Shown: positions 17,612 to 26,788, counted from the stretch's first letter. The stretch: 64,000 bases of DNA from a bacterium (GCA_021372615.1 JAJFUB010000029.1:1-64000), one strand, 5' to 3'. Numbers and translations: made by a program. The notes: generated from the letters alone by a model not told the origin.

Positions 17612-18472
17612 ATGTGTCCTGACGGCCCTGAAGATCAGCCAGACCAACCATTCGGCGGACTACGCGACGAGCAGAGGGAGGGAATGGCTCGTCAGGCAAC
17701 GGTCAGCAACCTGCTCTTTCTCATCGAGAACGCGCTGCGAGGGGTGGTCGTTCGCGAGATGGAAGCCGTGCATGGTGCACGATGGTGGGAGAAGCGGATG
17801 GCGCCCGAAGTCAAGAGCAAGGTGATAGGTCGACAGATGGGCGAGCGACTGGGAAGCGGACTGTCATGGTCTTTGAGCCACGCAGTGGCCTACCTTGACC
17901 TCCCGGACCTCAAGCAACTCATAGTGAAGAAAGACAACTGGCGCGACTGCTTCAGCAAGTTGTTCGGCCAGGCGGACTACGTTGAGGGTGAAATGGCTCT
18001 CCTCGAGCCTATCAGGAACCGCGTCGCGCACAGCCGCTTTGTCACGGATGAGGATGCCTTGCGCACAAAGGCCACTTGGCAGTACGTCCTTTCTGCCGTG
18101 ACCGCCGAGGAGGTGCCCAGGCTCTTCTCTCTGGCCATCGCTCCGGTGTCCCCCCTGTCGGAACTGCGGTGGCTAAGAGAGCGGCTGCGCCAGATCGGCG
18201 AAGGGGCCGTGGCCTGCAGAGCGACAGTCTGGCCAGACGACGCCGATCGCATCATCTCGAGTTGGTGGTTCTCTGGCGACTTGCTGCAAGCCGACCTGTC
18301 CAGCATTGAGCAGTGCTGTAGCGTCCTTAGGGAGTACTGCCTTGCACCCCGCTATGCGGGCATGGGACCTGACTGGATGCGCAAGGCGGAGGAGCTGGCC
18401 CTCCGCCCCCTGCTGGCAGACTCGGACACACAGCTTGGGGCTGTGATAGGAGAAGACAATGCCTCTTCCTGA
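17612..18472 (+). CDS. Swt1-like HEPN domain protein
   Basis: The protein has up to 286 residues; an alternative ATG at 17684 has an adjacent purine tract and begins just before the domain. NLLFLIENALRGVV, then HGARWWEKRMAP and EPIRNRVAHSRF match the Swt1-type HEPN pattern. RNRVAH (135-140) is the R-x4-H catalytic signature of HEPN ribonucleases. The C-terminal part (from about 170) contains LRWLRERLRQIGEG and has no named domain. It overlaps the following AAA gene by 14 bp, so the two proteins are probably made together and act as an RNase effector with an ATPase sensor. Function is inferred from the motif and context. Confidence 0.82.
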   Translation: MCPDGPEDQPDQPFGGLRDEQREGMARQATVSNLLFLIENALRGVVVREMEAVHGARWWEKRMAPEVKSKVIGRQMGERLGSGLSWSLSHAVAYLDLPDLKQLIVKKDNWRDCFSKLFGQADYVEGEMALLEPIRNRVAHSRFVTDEDALRTKATWQYVLSAVTAEEVPRLFSLAIAPVSPLSELRWLRERLRQIGEGAVACRATVWPDDADRIISSWWFSGDLLQADLSSIEQCCSVLREYCLAPRYAGMGPDWMRKAEELALRPLLADSDTQLGAVIGEDNASS

Positions 18473-20816
18473 TGCTGTGAACCCGTATGACTTCGCACAC
18501 GCTGTGACTGATCCCCAGGTGTTCGCTGGAAGGCGCGAGCAACTGGAGGAGGCCGAGTACTATCTTCGACTGGCCGCATCGCAACGCCCAACGTCGCTTG
18601 CCGTGATAGGCGAGCGATCAAGTGGCAAGAGTTCCTTCATGAACATGATCAGACTGCAGGCAGAGAGGTATGGTCTGGTCAGCTTTCGGATGGACTTGGA
18701 CTCCAGCGTTGTCCAGACAAGGACGCAATTCTTGCGCCAGTTCTTTGAGGCTGCCTTACTGTCCGTTTGTCGCGCGGGTCTGTACGAAGGGCGCACGGGC
18801 CAGGTGTACCAGACCGTGCGACAGCTGCTGGACGGATGGGAGGTCCCCAGCGATCTCACCTGGGTTCGGTTTGCTTTGCCGTTGCAGATAGCGCGCGCAT
18901 CGGCGGCGGGGCACCTCGAGTCGCTGACGATCCCCGTGACGACGCTTGCCGACGACTTCCGGCAGTTGACCGAAGATCTGGTGACCGACGGGGTCGCCAC
19001 AGCAATGGTGGGCCTGATCGATGAGGCGAACCTCCTGTCCCTCGACCAGTCGCTGCTCGAGACGCTGCGCAACCTGGTCGAGACAACCCCGAGCCTCATG
19101 TTGGTCTTGGCAGGAACAGGCGAGTTCCTGCCGGTCATGCGTGATGTCTTCTCCCCGATCACGCGGCAGTTCAAGGTCATCCCGTTGGGACCTTTTACGT
19201 CGCGGCAGGAGGCGAGGGAGTGCGTCTTCCGTCCGCTCCGCAAGATCGGGGTCGAGAAACCGGAGGAGTGCATCAACCTGCGCACCGTCCATGAGCTGAC
19301 GAACGTGGCCGGCAATCGCCCATACGAGTTGCAGCTCATATGCCACATGATGTACAAGCGGGCTGTCAGGGCAGGCGGGGAAATGGTCCTCAGCACAGCA
19401 GTTCTGGACGATGTCTTCCTCGAACTCGACGCTGTTCGAGGCACCGACAGATCACGGATCAGACAGAAGCTGGACGCCTTAGACCATCTCCATCTGACCG
19501 CTCTGTGCCAATGCCTGACCCCCGCCGACCTCTCCCTCGATAGAGTAGGCGCGCTACGCATAGCCTTGGCTCCGTCTGAACCTTCAATGCCGAGAGTAGA
19601 CGCATCAGTTGCTGGTATCCAACTCGCCTACGCCAGTCTGAAAGACCGAGGGCTATTGGAGGAGTCGGACGACGGAGTCCGTCGGCTACCCGGTGATGAG
19701 ATAAACGACATCTACCTCAAGTACTACGCAGAAGCTCGAGGGATTTCGGCTTTCCGCGAGCCACCGAGGGCACAACAATGGGTGCCCCTTCAGGTCCTCG
19801 GTCTGGCAGGCGCGCACGACATCGAACCCTACGGAAATCGGGGTCTGTTTGGCGTGTGGCCTTTGGGAGACCTTCTGCGTTTCCACCAACGCGTCACGGA
19901 GGTGGCAGAGAAGATCCTATCTGGCGGCTATCAGTTCGAGGAGACCGACCAGGAGGTGATCTTCCATCTGGAGGAGACCTCGCGCATGTTCCCCCAGGAC
20001 AGATCCCGCCCCGTGTGTCTGCTTCGCATCGAGCACACCCGAGACCTTCCCGCCGTCGCCGTGCTTCTGGTACACGATGACGCCGCTGTCGAGGTCGCGA
20101 CGCAGCACCTGAGCGGTCTTGCCTGCGCTCTCGAGCAACGTCTGGCTATGGCGGACGCGAGACTTCTCGAGGTCACCATGTTGTCCGAGCCGGTGATCGG
20201 TGGGTTGGACGTACTGGGCGCGCTCGGCGGTGAAGACGCCTGCGAAGTGGCGGCGACAATCGGGGCGAACAGAGCAATCTGTCTGCATGAAGAGGGCGAC
20301 ACCGCGGGGTGTGTGGAGAGCCTCGAGACGCTTGTGCAACTGCATCCGTCAAACGGTACGCTGCGGAACAACCTGGCGTACTGCTATCTGTTGCAGGGCG
20401 AGTGGAGGAAGGCGCTTGACGAGGCTGAGCGAGCGGCAGCGAACAGCGACATGCCGCTGCTGCGCTACAATCTGGCGATAGCGAACCTAATGACGGGACA
20501 GAAGGAGACCGGTGTCTCGATGCTCGTGGACATTGCGGCCAGTGATCCGCCGGACGCAGACGAGCCGCTTGAGGAGGCCCATTGTCTCCTGGTGCCCGTG
20601 CCAGGCGAGGACAGCATCGCGCTCGCTGAACTCCATGCGGGCGTACACGAGGGCTTGGCCGTAGCCCGCGTCGCGGCATTGGCTCTACTGGTGCTGGACG
20701 CCGGCGACGCAAGTCATCTGCGCGCGCTCGATAGCTTGGGATACGCCGGGCGCGATCTGATCACGGCGTTCCGTGAGAGGCAGTTGGGGACGTCTGGTAC
20801 TGCAGCTGACCGATGA
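18459..20816 (+). CDS. STAND-like AAA ATPase with C-terminal TPR-like repeats
   Basis: The protein has 785 residues. The N-terminal P-loop domain starts after VFAGRREQLEEAEYYL, with Walker A GERSSGKS at 51-58, Walker B AMVGLIDEA at about 182-190 and a sensor-1-like LVLAGTGEF near 215-223, followed by winged-helix-like segments. This is the ORC/STAND architecture of pathogen-sensing ATPases. A middle domain (about 430-600) is unrecognised. Residues about 620-700 form TPR-like helices (GCVESLETLVQLHPSNGTLRN, WRKALDEAERAA). It overlaps the HEPN gene and is the last gene of the island, about 100 bp from the right repeat. It is proposed as the sensor ATPase of the module. Confidence 0.82.
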   Translation: MPLPDAVNPYDFAHAVTDPQVFAGRREQLEEAEYYLRLAASQRPTSLAVIGERSSGKSSFMNMIRLQAERYGLVSFRMDLDSSVVQTRTQFLRQFFEAALLSVCRAGLYEGRTGQVYQTVRQLLDGWEVPSDLTWVRFALPLQIARASAAGHLESLTIPVTTLADDFRQLTEDLVTDGVATAMVGLIDEANLLSLDQSLLETLRNLVETTPSLMLVLAGTGEFLPVMRDVFSPITRQFKVIPLGPFTSRQEARECVFRPLRKIGVEKPEECINLRTVHELTNVAGNRPYELQLICHMMYKRAVRAGGEMVLSTAVLDDVFLELDAVRGTDRSRIRQKLDALDHLHLTALCQCLTPADLSLDRVGALRIALAPSEPSMPRVDASVAGIQLAYASLKDRGLLEESDDGVRRLPGDEINDIYLKYYAEARGISAFREPPRAQQWVPLQVLGLAGAHDIEPYGNRGLFGVWPLGDLLRFHQRVTEVAEKILSGGYQFEETDQEVIFHLEETSRMFPQDRSRPVCLLRIEHTRDLPAVAVLLVHDDAAVEVATQHLSGLACALEQRLAMADARLLEVTMLSEPVIGGLDVLGALGGEDACEVAATIGANRAICLHEEGDTAGCVESLETLVQLHPSNGTLRNNLAYCYLLQGEWRKALDEAERAAANSDMPLLRYNLAIANLMTGQKETGVSMLVDIAASDPPDADEPLEEAHCLLVPVPGEDSIALAELHAGVHEGLAVARVAALALLVLDAGDASHLRALDSLGYAGRDLITAFRERQLGTSGTAADR

Positions 20817-21190
20817 CCCCAGTTGACCGCGAGACAACGTGGCGATCGGCCTGGGGCACTACCACGTCACGACCTTAGGCGGCGCGAGGCTGAGCGTCAA
20901 CCATTCGAATGGCTGCGGGGTCGGGGAGCCAACACATTCACTATTCGCCTCCAGTTTCGTCAGAGACTGGAGGCGGATTGCGTTCTGGGGCCTTGCGTGA
21001 GCAAGCAGGATGAGTAGCACCAGAAGCAGGTGCCAGAACATGCGGGGAGGATGATCAGGAAGGAAGGCGAAGTCAACATCGGTGCAAACGCCCCAACTGC
21101 CGTCGACAGCCCCAAAGAGACACACACGCTAGTTTCGGAACACCACTGGGCCACATTCGCGCTGTGGCCAGGACGGAGGGGGGAGGCTAC
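20817..21190. other. Right island junction and leader of the next gene
   Basis: This gap holds the palindrome CCATTCGAATGG (20901-20912), the tRNA-end repeat GTCGGGGAGCCA (20920-20931), the hairpin CGCCTCCAGT/ACTGGAGGCG (20946-20955/20966-20975) and the ribosome binding site GGGAGG before 21191. On the minus strand a short frame encodes a hydrophobic peptide (MFWHLLLVLLILLAHA) that runs into the att site. It has no support beyond being open. Confidence 0.5.
20920..20975 (+). repeat. Putative right attachment site
   Basis: The 12-mer GTCGGGGAGCCA is identical to the 3' end of tRNA-Asn. It is followed by a 10-bp stem, 10-nt loop hairpin, CGCCTCCAGT/ACTGGAGGCG, which shares nine of ten stem bases with the hairpin at 649-678. 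A TTCGAAT resembling a T-loop lies 16 nt before it. It probably marks the distal junction of the island. Confidence 0.65.
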
Positions 21191-23308
21191 GTGGAAAGCC
21201 AGGTAGACTACATGGCCCGCTACCTCTTTGAGCCGTTCTCAGAGGACTACTACAGGCTGATGAATCAGACCGGGGTGAAGCACGCCTTCCCCCGGGCCGA
21301 GGGCAACGACAACTTCAACTCGGTGTGGGATGGTGACGTCGCCCCGGATGGCACGTTCTACTTCCCCCTTTCCTCTGAGGCGGGGAAGTCCGATCACACC
21401 AAGCTTGTGCGGTATGATCTCGAGACGAACGCGATCGTGGACTGCTTCTACGCGGGCGACGTGATCCTCCCGCACCCGCGCCACCTGCCCGACAGCAAGC
21501 TGCACACGTCCATCAACTTCCTGCCCGACGGCCGGCTGATCGCCACTACGCATAGCACCGACCGCGCCAAGCACCACAGCGAGTGGATGCCCTTCGGCCA
21601 TCACAACCACGTGTGGGAGGGCTTCCCGGGCTCGCACATTCTCGTGTATGACCCCAGGACCGGCCGGGCTGAGAACTGGGGGATTCCCGTCCCTCGCGAG
21701 AGCATCTACGGCGCGAAGTACGACCCTGTCCACGACGCCCTGTACATGATTGGCTTCATGCGCGGTCACGTCTACCGCTACTCGTTACACAGCAGGCAGG
21801 TCAAGGACCTGGGCAAAGCGGCGGAGCTATTCTGCTACCGTTTGGTGCTGGGCGCCGACGGCCACATCTATGGTGTCACGAAGACCGGATGTGCGTTCCG
21901 GATCAACACGGAGACGGAGGAACTGGAGGACCTGGGCTACCGCTTCCCCGAGGAGCCGGGCAACTGGGGCCACAACACCTGGTACCGCTACATGGCCTGT
22001 GGCTTCAACCACCACTCCGGCGAGTTCATGTACATCGTCCTCCCCTTCTCCGGCACGCTCTACAAGCTGCAGTTCGCCACGCTGAAGATCTCGCCGGTCG
22101 GCCCGATGCTGGACGCGGATGGCTTCATCCCGCCCCCCAGTGAGCGCAGTTCCTTCTTGCTTGAGACCATGGCGATGGACAAGGAGGGCGTGCTGTGGTA
22201 CCCGCTCACCCAGCAGGTACTGGAACTCGCGCCGGAAGCCACCATGCGGTACCACCTCCCGTACTACCTGATGCGCTGGGACGTGGACCATGGCCAGGCC
22301 CCGGAGTGTCTCGGGGTCATCGGCTCGACCACCAGAGTGTTGAGCCATCCGACCGAGATGGCGATCGACGAGGAGCGGGACAAGATGTACTGCGTGTCCC
22401 TGGGACGCGGCTTCGGGGCGGATGGCCCGAACGTGCTGGCCGTGGACCTGGCCGCATTCCGTGAGCACATGTACACGCCGGGCCCCATCACCGAGGACCC
22501 GGTTCTGCAGCCGGTAGCCTTCACCGAAGAGCAGATAGCCGCGCGCCGCAAGCAGACCTCCTACGTCGGCGAGGAAGTCACTGCGAACAACCCTTTCGCG
22601 GCGTTCCCTATCCGCGACTGCTTCCCCCTCCGCATCTGGCGCGAGGTGCCGCCAGCCAATGTCGAGGACACCAAGGCCATCGGCATGTGCTACGACGATG
22701 GCGATCTCCTCCACGTACTGACGGGCAGGACCCTCTGCGCTGAGACCGCCCGGTACGTCTTCCAGATCAAGGGGCGCGAGATCCTCAAACGCCTGGATTT
22801 CGGGGAGGTCGAGACGTCCTACCGCGCTTGGCTACTTGACCATATCTTGCCGGGCAAGCTGGAGTTCGATCGGGAGGTGAAGCTCCCTGAGGCGACCGGA
22901 CGCCGCTATCGCGCCGTGGCTTCGGCCGCAGCAGAATGGAACGGGCACCGGCAGATCGTGGGGACCATGGACGCGCTGGTGGCCATCGTCCAGGGCGACC
23001 GCGTCTACTCGCTGGGGCACGCCGCCGCCTATGGCCCGGTGCAGTGCATGTGCACCAACGCCGACAAGACGAAGCTCTGGGGCGTTGCGGGAGACCCGGA
23101 AGACATGGGGTATGTGTTCTACTACGACGACGAGGTCGGCCTGCGGCAGCTCGGCATCGTCTACTACAACGCCCCCGGGTTCTACGGTCCCACCGCATCC
23201 AACGAACTCTCCAGCATCGTGCTGAACCATGCCGAGGACACTCTGGCAATCGGCTCGATCGATCGCCTCTCCACGATTCACGTCGTGAGTCTTGCTCCTC
23301 CGGCATGA
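21191..23308 (+). CDS. Beta-propeller protein of unknown function
   Basis: The protein has about 705 residues. The GTG at 21191 is preceded by GGGAGG and is preferred over an upstream GTG at 21164; the ATG at 21212 is also possible. The sequence is a string of propeller-like blades: DGDVAPDGTFYFPLSS, INFLPDGRLIATTHS, HILVYDPRTGRAENWG, LVLGADGHIYGVTKTG, MAIDEERDKMYCVSLG. No signal peptide and no catalytic motif are seen, so it may be cytoplasmic or only scaffold-like. It is the first gene past the island junction, followed about 290 bp later by a terminator. The precise family is not recognised. Confidence 0.8.
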   Translation: MESQVDYMARYLFEPFSEDYYRLMNQTGVKHAFPRAEGNDNFNSVWDGDVAPDGTFYFPLSSEAGKSDHTKLVRYDLETNAIVDCFYAGDVILPHPRHLPDSKLHTSINFLPDGRLIATTHSTDRAKHHSEWMPFGHHNHVWEGFPGSHILVYDPRTGRAENWGIPVPRESIYGAKYDPVHDALYMIGFMRGHVYRYSLHSRQVKDLGKAAELFCYRLVLGADGHIYGVTKTGCAFRINTETEELEDLGYRFPEEPGNWGHNTWYRYMACGFNHHSGEFMYIVLPFSGTLYKLQFATLKISPVGPMLDADGFIPPPSERSSFLLETMAMDKEGVLWYPLTQQVLELAPEATMRYHLPYYLMRWDVDHGQAPECLGVIGSTTRVLSHPTEMAIDEERDKMYCVSLGRGFGADGPNVLAVDLAAFREHMYTPGPITEDPVLQPVAFTEEQIAARRKQTSYVGEEVTANNPFAAFPIRDCFPLRIWREVPPANVEDTKAIGMCYDDGDLLHVLTGRTLCAETARYVFQIKGREILKRLDFGEVETSYRAWLLDHILPGKLEFDREVKLPEATGRRYRAVASAAAEWNGHRQIVGTMDALVAIVQGDRVYSLGHAAAYGPVQCMCTNADKTKLWGVAGDPEDMGYVFYYDDEVGLRQLGIVYYNAPGFYGPTASNELSSIVLNHAEDTLAIGSIDRLSTIHVVSLAPPA

Positions 23309-23565
23309 TCCATCCGAGCTATCGCCGGGGCTGTACCTCGCCAGACTTGCTCCTTCCCGCCCGGACTGAGTGGGCACCCGAGGAGGCACCGAGTTGGCCG
23401 CGCTCCGTCTCCTGGACTGACACCTGTCCTTGCCGAAGACCCCCGTAGGGTCTCACAACTCACCTGCCGGGCAGAGAGGCTCTAGCTGAACGGCTGCGGT
23501 CAGATCATGCCCGCCAGTTCCCGGCGCTCTTCGCTGGCCAGTCAGTCGCGAGTACTGTGCACGCT
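23309..23565. other. Gap between propeller gene and decayed att-like site
   Basis: No gene is recognised. Short frames on the minus strand are open but have no protein-like features. It is listed because it separates the propeller gene from the site at 23566. Confidence 0.3.
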
Positions 23566-23638
23566 GGGGAGCCAGCATTCTTGACCAGCATCTGCCCCTC
23601 CCGCCCTGCGGCCAGAACCGGCTGCAGGGCGCTTGTTT
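23566..23638 (+). repeat. Degenerate tRNA-3'-end-like site followed by terminator hairpin
   Basis: GGGGAGCCAG at 23566-23575 is followed by CATTCTTGACCAGCATCTGCC. This aligns with the sequence after tRNA-Asn (GCCAG, CATT, then CATC, GCC, CTCC in the same order). The hairpin CGCCCTGC (23602-23609) pairing with GCAGGGCG (23624-23631), then CTTGTTTT, follows. It appears to be an old, decayed copy of the attachment region. Confidence 0.45.
23602..23638 (+). terminator. Rho-independent terminator
   Basis: The stem CGCCCTGC/GCAGGGCG is extended inward by a wobble-containing GGCC/GGCT with a 6-nt loop. It is followed by CTTGTTTT. It probably ends transcription of the 21191-23308 propeller gene. Confidence 0.7.
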
Positions 23639-23681
23639 TCCGCTCAACCCCTGTCTGAGTCCCCTTTTCTGCTCCTCCAGG

Positions 23682-23800
23682 CTGCCAATCACCGAACGAA
23701 CTGGGCGCCCGGCCGGGGATGAGGGGTTCGTGGCCGAACTGGAGCGGCTGACGGGGCGCGTGCTGCCGGCAGGCTCACGCCTGCCGCTACCGCTGAGGCG
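23682..23800 (+). pseudogene. REP-associated-type transposase, C-terminal fragment
   Basis: The frame reads LPITERTGRPAGDEGFVAELERLTGRVL. TGRP-(L/A)G-(D/S)E-xF(V/I)xxLE-xLTGR is the conserved C-terminus of IS200-like/RAYT (Y1) transposases. The catalytic HUH and Tyr parts are absent upstream, and the frame drifts into low-quality sequence after about 23800. It is a remnant only, consistent with repeated insertion and decay in this interval. Confidence 0.65.
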
Positions 23801-24248
23801 TGCCTTCGGCCCTCCCCGTCGCGGCGACACCGCGGGGTATGCTCCCACGGGCTGGCGCCACCTGGCTCGCGGCTGCCGCGCGAGGCAATCCTCTGTCCAT
23901 GCGCCTGGGAGTGCTCTGCTTCCCGATGGTCCGGCTCGATGCCATCGGCAGCCCGGAGTCCACCACTGGGTGGATTGGTTGGAAGTGACCGCCTTGACAG
24001 GAAGTGAGCGTCGCGGCGGCGAATGCAGGACTCGATTGGTATCGTTTCGATGGTGAACCTCTTCGTGTCCTGGCGTCTGCGACAGACGGCGGTCCTCGTC
24101 CGCACCTCTGGGGTTCGGTCAGGGGCCTGGCAGCGGGCCCCACTCAACCGTTGCCCGGCTGGTTCAGGTGTCGCCAGGGTCACGTGGGGTGCCATCGTCG
24201 GCGACGCCCGGCCGCCAGAGGCGGCAACCCAGCCAGGGAGTGAGGCCA
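23801..24248. other. Gap without a recognisable gene
   Basis: Only short overlapping frames are present on both strands, none with a ribosome binding site plus a protein-like sequence. The last bases before 24249 (GGGAGTGAGG) are the ribosome binding region of the next gene. Confidence 0.4.
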
Positions 24249-25550
24249 ATGACCAGTCTGACTGCATGCCCACGGCCCCATCGGTCGGTAGTGCTCCTTG
24301 CTCTTGCTTGTGCCTTTCCGTGGGCGTTTGTGGTCCTACCTCAGCCACTCCAGGCAGACGCCGCGGACCAGGGGATCATCGCCTATGTGCGGCTCTCGAC
24401 GCATGACATCCACCTCGTCTCGCCTGATGGGACGGGCGACCGGGTGCTCTGGACCGCTCCCCGCAAGTTCTTCGTGGATCCGCCAATCGATCTCGCCTGG
24501 CGGCTCGACGGCCGCGAGTTGGCCTTTGCCAGCGGCCACGAGGCGTGGGCCTCGTGGTACGATAGCGATGTCTATGCGGTTGGCTCCGACGGCACCGGCT
24601 ACCGACGCATCACCAACGCGCCGGCCGTCGCCGAGCTCGCCAGACTGCCCAAGGGCTCGGTGACCGTGAGCGTCTCCAACTTGACTGTTGACCGGGTACA
24701 GGTGTACGTGGCGGGCGCACCGGAGCTCAAGTCCGTCCCCGCCAACGGGACGATGACCTTCGACGACGTCGCCGATTTCGGGCCGGGCGTCTGGCAGCCG
24801 GCAGTCGGCATCTACGGCCTTTATCGGATCATGCCGTCCCCGCCCCTGGCAGACATCGAGCCGGGCAAGACGGTTCCGGGAGGGAACCTGATCATCTCCC
24901 GGTACTCCGGCATCCGCTTCTTCGGCGCCGGCAAGGTCTCCTGGAAGGCTGACGGGTCGGCGCTCGCCTACGCCATGCGGACCTGCTCAGGAATCAGCCA
25001 GATACCCGCGCTCCCCAAGTACGGCTCCATTGGTCTGCCGCTCCCGGTGGTCGCGAAGGCCTCCCCTGGCCTGGTGGCCTGGGGCCCAACTCCTGACACG
25101 AGTGACCGGTATCTTTATCGGTCGGGCTACAACATCCTCGATGAAGAGCGTGGGGGGATCTACCTCAACACCGTTGGTGACGCCTCCGGGGGCAGCAAAC
25201 TCGTGTCCACCCACCGGGCCGAGTTGGTGCGCGACATCGAGTGGTTGCCTGATGCGTCCGGCTTCCTCTTCACCCAGATGTACGTCCCCCTGAATATCCG
25301 CACGGACCTCTTCGAGTACAGCTTCGCGACGAAGCAGGTCAAGCAGCTGACCGACCTCAAGGACGACAGCGCCCGTGGACTCAGCATCTCGCCCGACGGC
25401 CGGCAGGTCGCCTTCGAGCGAGAAGGGACCGATGCAACGAGCAGCTTGTGGATCATGGACCGCGACGGCTCGGGTCTGCGCAAACTCGCCGACGATGCCG
25501 GTCGTCCTGCCTGGGGCCGGCTGCCGGCGGCTCGCACGCCCGGCGGTTAG
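24249..25550 (+). CDS. Exported TolB-like WD40/PD40 propeller protein
   Basis: The protein has 433 residues. The N-terminus is a signal peptide (VVLLALACAFPWAFVVL ending near QADAAD). The mature chain has PD40-type blades: IHLVSPDGTGDRVLW, VYAVGSDGTGYRRIT, LSISPDGRQVAFE and LWIMDRDGSGLRKLA. The S/D-x-D-G-x-x-(R/V) repeat is characteristic of TolB C-terminal propellers. No TolB N-terminal domain is seen, so it is a periplasmic or secreted propeller rather than TolB itself. A central insertion (about 130-250) breaks the blade pattern. GGGAGTGAGG upstream supports the ATG at 24249. Confidence 0.82.
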   Translation: MTSLTACPRPHRSVVLLALACAFPWAFVVLPQPLQADAADQGIIAYVRLSTHDIHLVSPDGTGDRVLWTAPRKFFVDPPIDLAWRLDGRELAFASGHEAWASWYDSDVYAVGSDGTGYRRITNAPAVAELARLPKGSVTVSVSNLTVDRVQVYVAGAPELKSVPANGTMTFDDVADFGPGVWQPAVGIYGLYRIMPSPPLADIEPGKTVPGGNLIISRYSGIRFFGAGKVSWKADGSALAYAMRTCSGISQIPALPKYGSIGLPLPVVAKASPGLVAWGPTPDTSDRYLYRSGYNILDEERGGIYLNTVGDASGGSKLVSTHRAELVRDIEWLPDASGFLFTQMYVPLNIRTDLFEYSFATKQVKQLTDLKDDSARGLSISPDGRQVAFEREGTDATSSLWIMDRDGSGLRKLADDAGRPAWGRLPAARTPGG

Positions 25551-26195
25551 CTGGCAACGGTGGCGCGGTGAAGCGGGAGCCGAACAGCCTGCCCCCCATG
25601 GCTTGCCCGATCACGGCCCAGACGGCTGCCGCCGGCATCCTGACAGTAGGCACTTTCCGTATACTGTGTCTACGGACCACGTCCCGGCAATGTGATGCCC
25701 CCCCGGGCTGCCAGGTCAGTCTGGCGCTGTTGTCCGCGTGGCGACCAGCGATGTGCGGGCAGGTCAGCAGCAGGTTGGGGAGCTGGTACTACTTGTACAG
25801 GTACAGACCCCCTCAGCACGGACGTCGAACAGGACGTGGAAGAACTCCTCAGCCGGGGTCCAGTCCAGCGGGCAGACTCACATCTCGACGGTGCCCGGCT
25901 GGCCTTGGAGCAGACCGGCGGGATAGTCTACATAGCCGGTGCAAGGGCCGGACTTGAGCGCCTGCCAGACTTTGCCGCGGGCCAGCGGCGGTGGTGCCGC
26001 TCAAGTCCTTGCCGAAACTGATCGTGATAACCGGGGCCGTCTGGGGCAGGCCCAGTGTGGGCGCCACCGGGCAGCCCAAGGGCATCCGTGCACGCATGGT
26101 CCCCATGGTGGCGACAGAAACGCCGGTAGCTGCCTTGCGCTTCGGCGGGACGCCACCCGCAAGGCGGTGGTTGGGGGGCACGACACCGCGACAGG
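25551..26195. other. 645-bp gap between convergent genes, no gene recognised
   Basis: It lies between the plus-strand propeller gene and the minus-strand acetyltransferase. Several frames are open on both strands, as expected for GC-rich DNA, but none has recognised motifs or a ribosome binding site. It may be decayed coding sequence. Confidence 0.4.
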
Positions 26196-26744
26196 CTATT
26201 GAGCCGGTGGCCAGGGGCGAGCGAGGGCCTGGAAGACCCCACGCCACGCCGCGTCGTGCTCGGGCTCGCCCAGCACCGGCTGCATGCCTAGCCCCAGGTA
26301 CATCCGGATCGCCGGCAGCAGTGGCGGAAGCGTGCCGAGGTGCACCGCCTCGAAGCCCCGATCCCTGAAGTAGTGCATCGTCGCCAGGACGATGGCCTTG
26401 CCGAGCCCCCTGCCGCGGTGCTCCGCCAGCGTCGCTACCCAGCGGATGCGGCCCTCCCGGGTCTCGTCCGGCTCATCCCGCCAGGTGAAGGCAGTGGCGA
26501 CCGCTTCCTCGCCGCACATGATGAAGAAGACTCCCTCGGAGTCGTACTGAGGCTTCGCCATGAAGCTCTCTCGAATGTACTCCTCGGTCCAGTGCTGGTC
26601 CTCAAAGCAGGCGTTGATGACGCCGGCCCAGGTCGGGCACGGGTTGTCGAACTCGCTCGCGGTGGCCAGACGGTAGCCCGCGGGGATCCGGACTGGCGGC
26701 AGGTCGTCCAGGTGCGGCCGGCGCAGGTTGATGAGCAGACCCAC
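26196..26744 (-). CDS. GNAT-family N-acetyltransferase
   Basis: The 182-residue protein begins at a GTG at 26744, preceded by GGGAGGG at normal spacing; a longer GTG frame to 26777 lacks such a site. RIRWVATLAEHRGRGLGKAI is GNAT motif A with the R-G-x-G-x-G/A acetyl-CoA loop. YLGLGMQPV near the C-terminus is the usual motif B end. The acceptor is unknown. It follows the Gfo/Idh gene on the same strand with about 45 bp between, so they may share a transcript. Confidence 0.85.
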   Translation of the reverse strand: MGLLINLRRPHLDDLPPVRIPAGYRLATASEFDNPCPTWAGVINACFEDQHWTEEYIRESFMAKPQYDSEGVFFIMCGEEAVATAFTWRDEPDETREGRIRWVATLAEHRGRGLGKAIVLATMHYFRDRGFEAVHLGTLPPLLPAIRMYLGLGMQPVLGEPEHDAAWRGVFQALARPWPPAQ

Positions 26745-26788
26745 AGGAATCCCTCCCGGCAAGTGGTGGTGCGGCACTGTCTGCTGGC

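Larger units (their letters stand above)
632..20931. mobile_element. Integrated defence island at tRNA-Asn
   Basis: The island is bounded by the tRNA-Asn 3' end (620-631) and a direct repeat of its last 12 nt at 20920-20931. A large serine recombinase gene is adjacent to the left junction. Both junctions are followed by a similar hairpin (649-678 and 20946-20975). Cargo is a minus-strand operon of unknown genes, a methylase remnant and a plus-strand operon with type I restriction-modification, a metallopeptidase, an HNH/DGQHR-motif protein, a HEPN protein and an AAA-TPR protein. The endpoints are inferred from repeats; no empty site is available for comparison. Confidence 0.7.

Noticed and set aside
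20859-21125. Minus-strand frame with a hydrophobic segment crossing the right att site
   Set aside because: No ribosome binding site and no homology; the C-terminal part is just the att hairpin and repeat read in the same frame as the recombinase tail.
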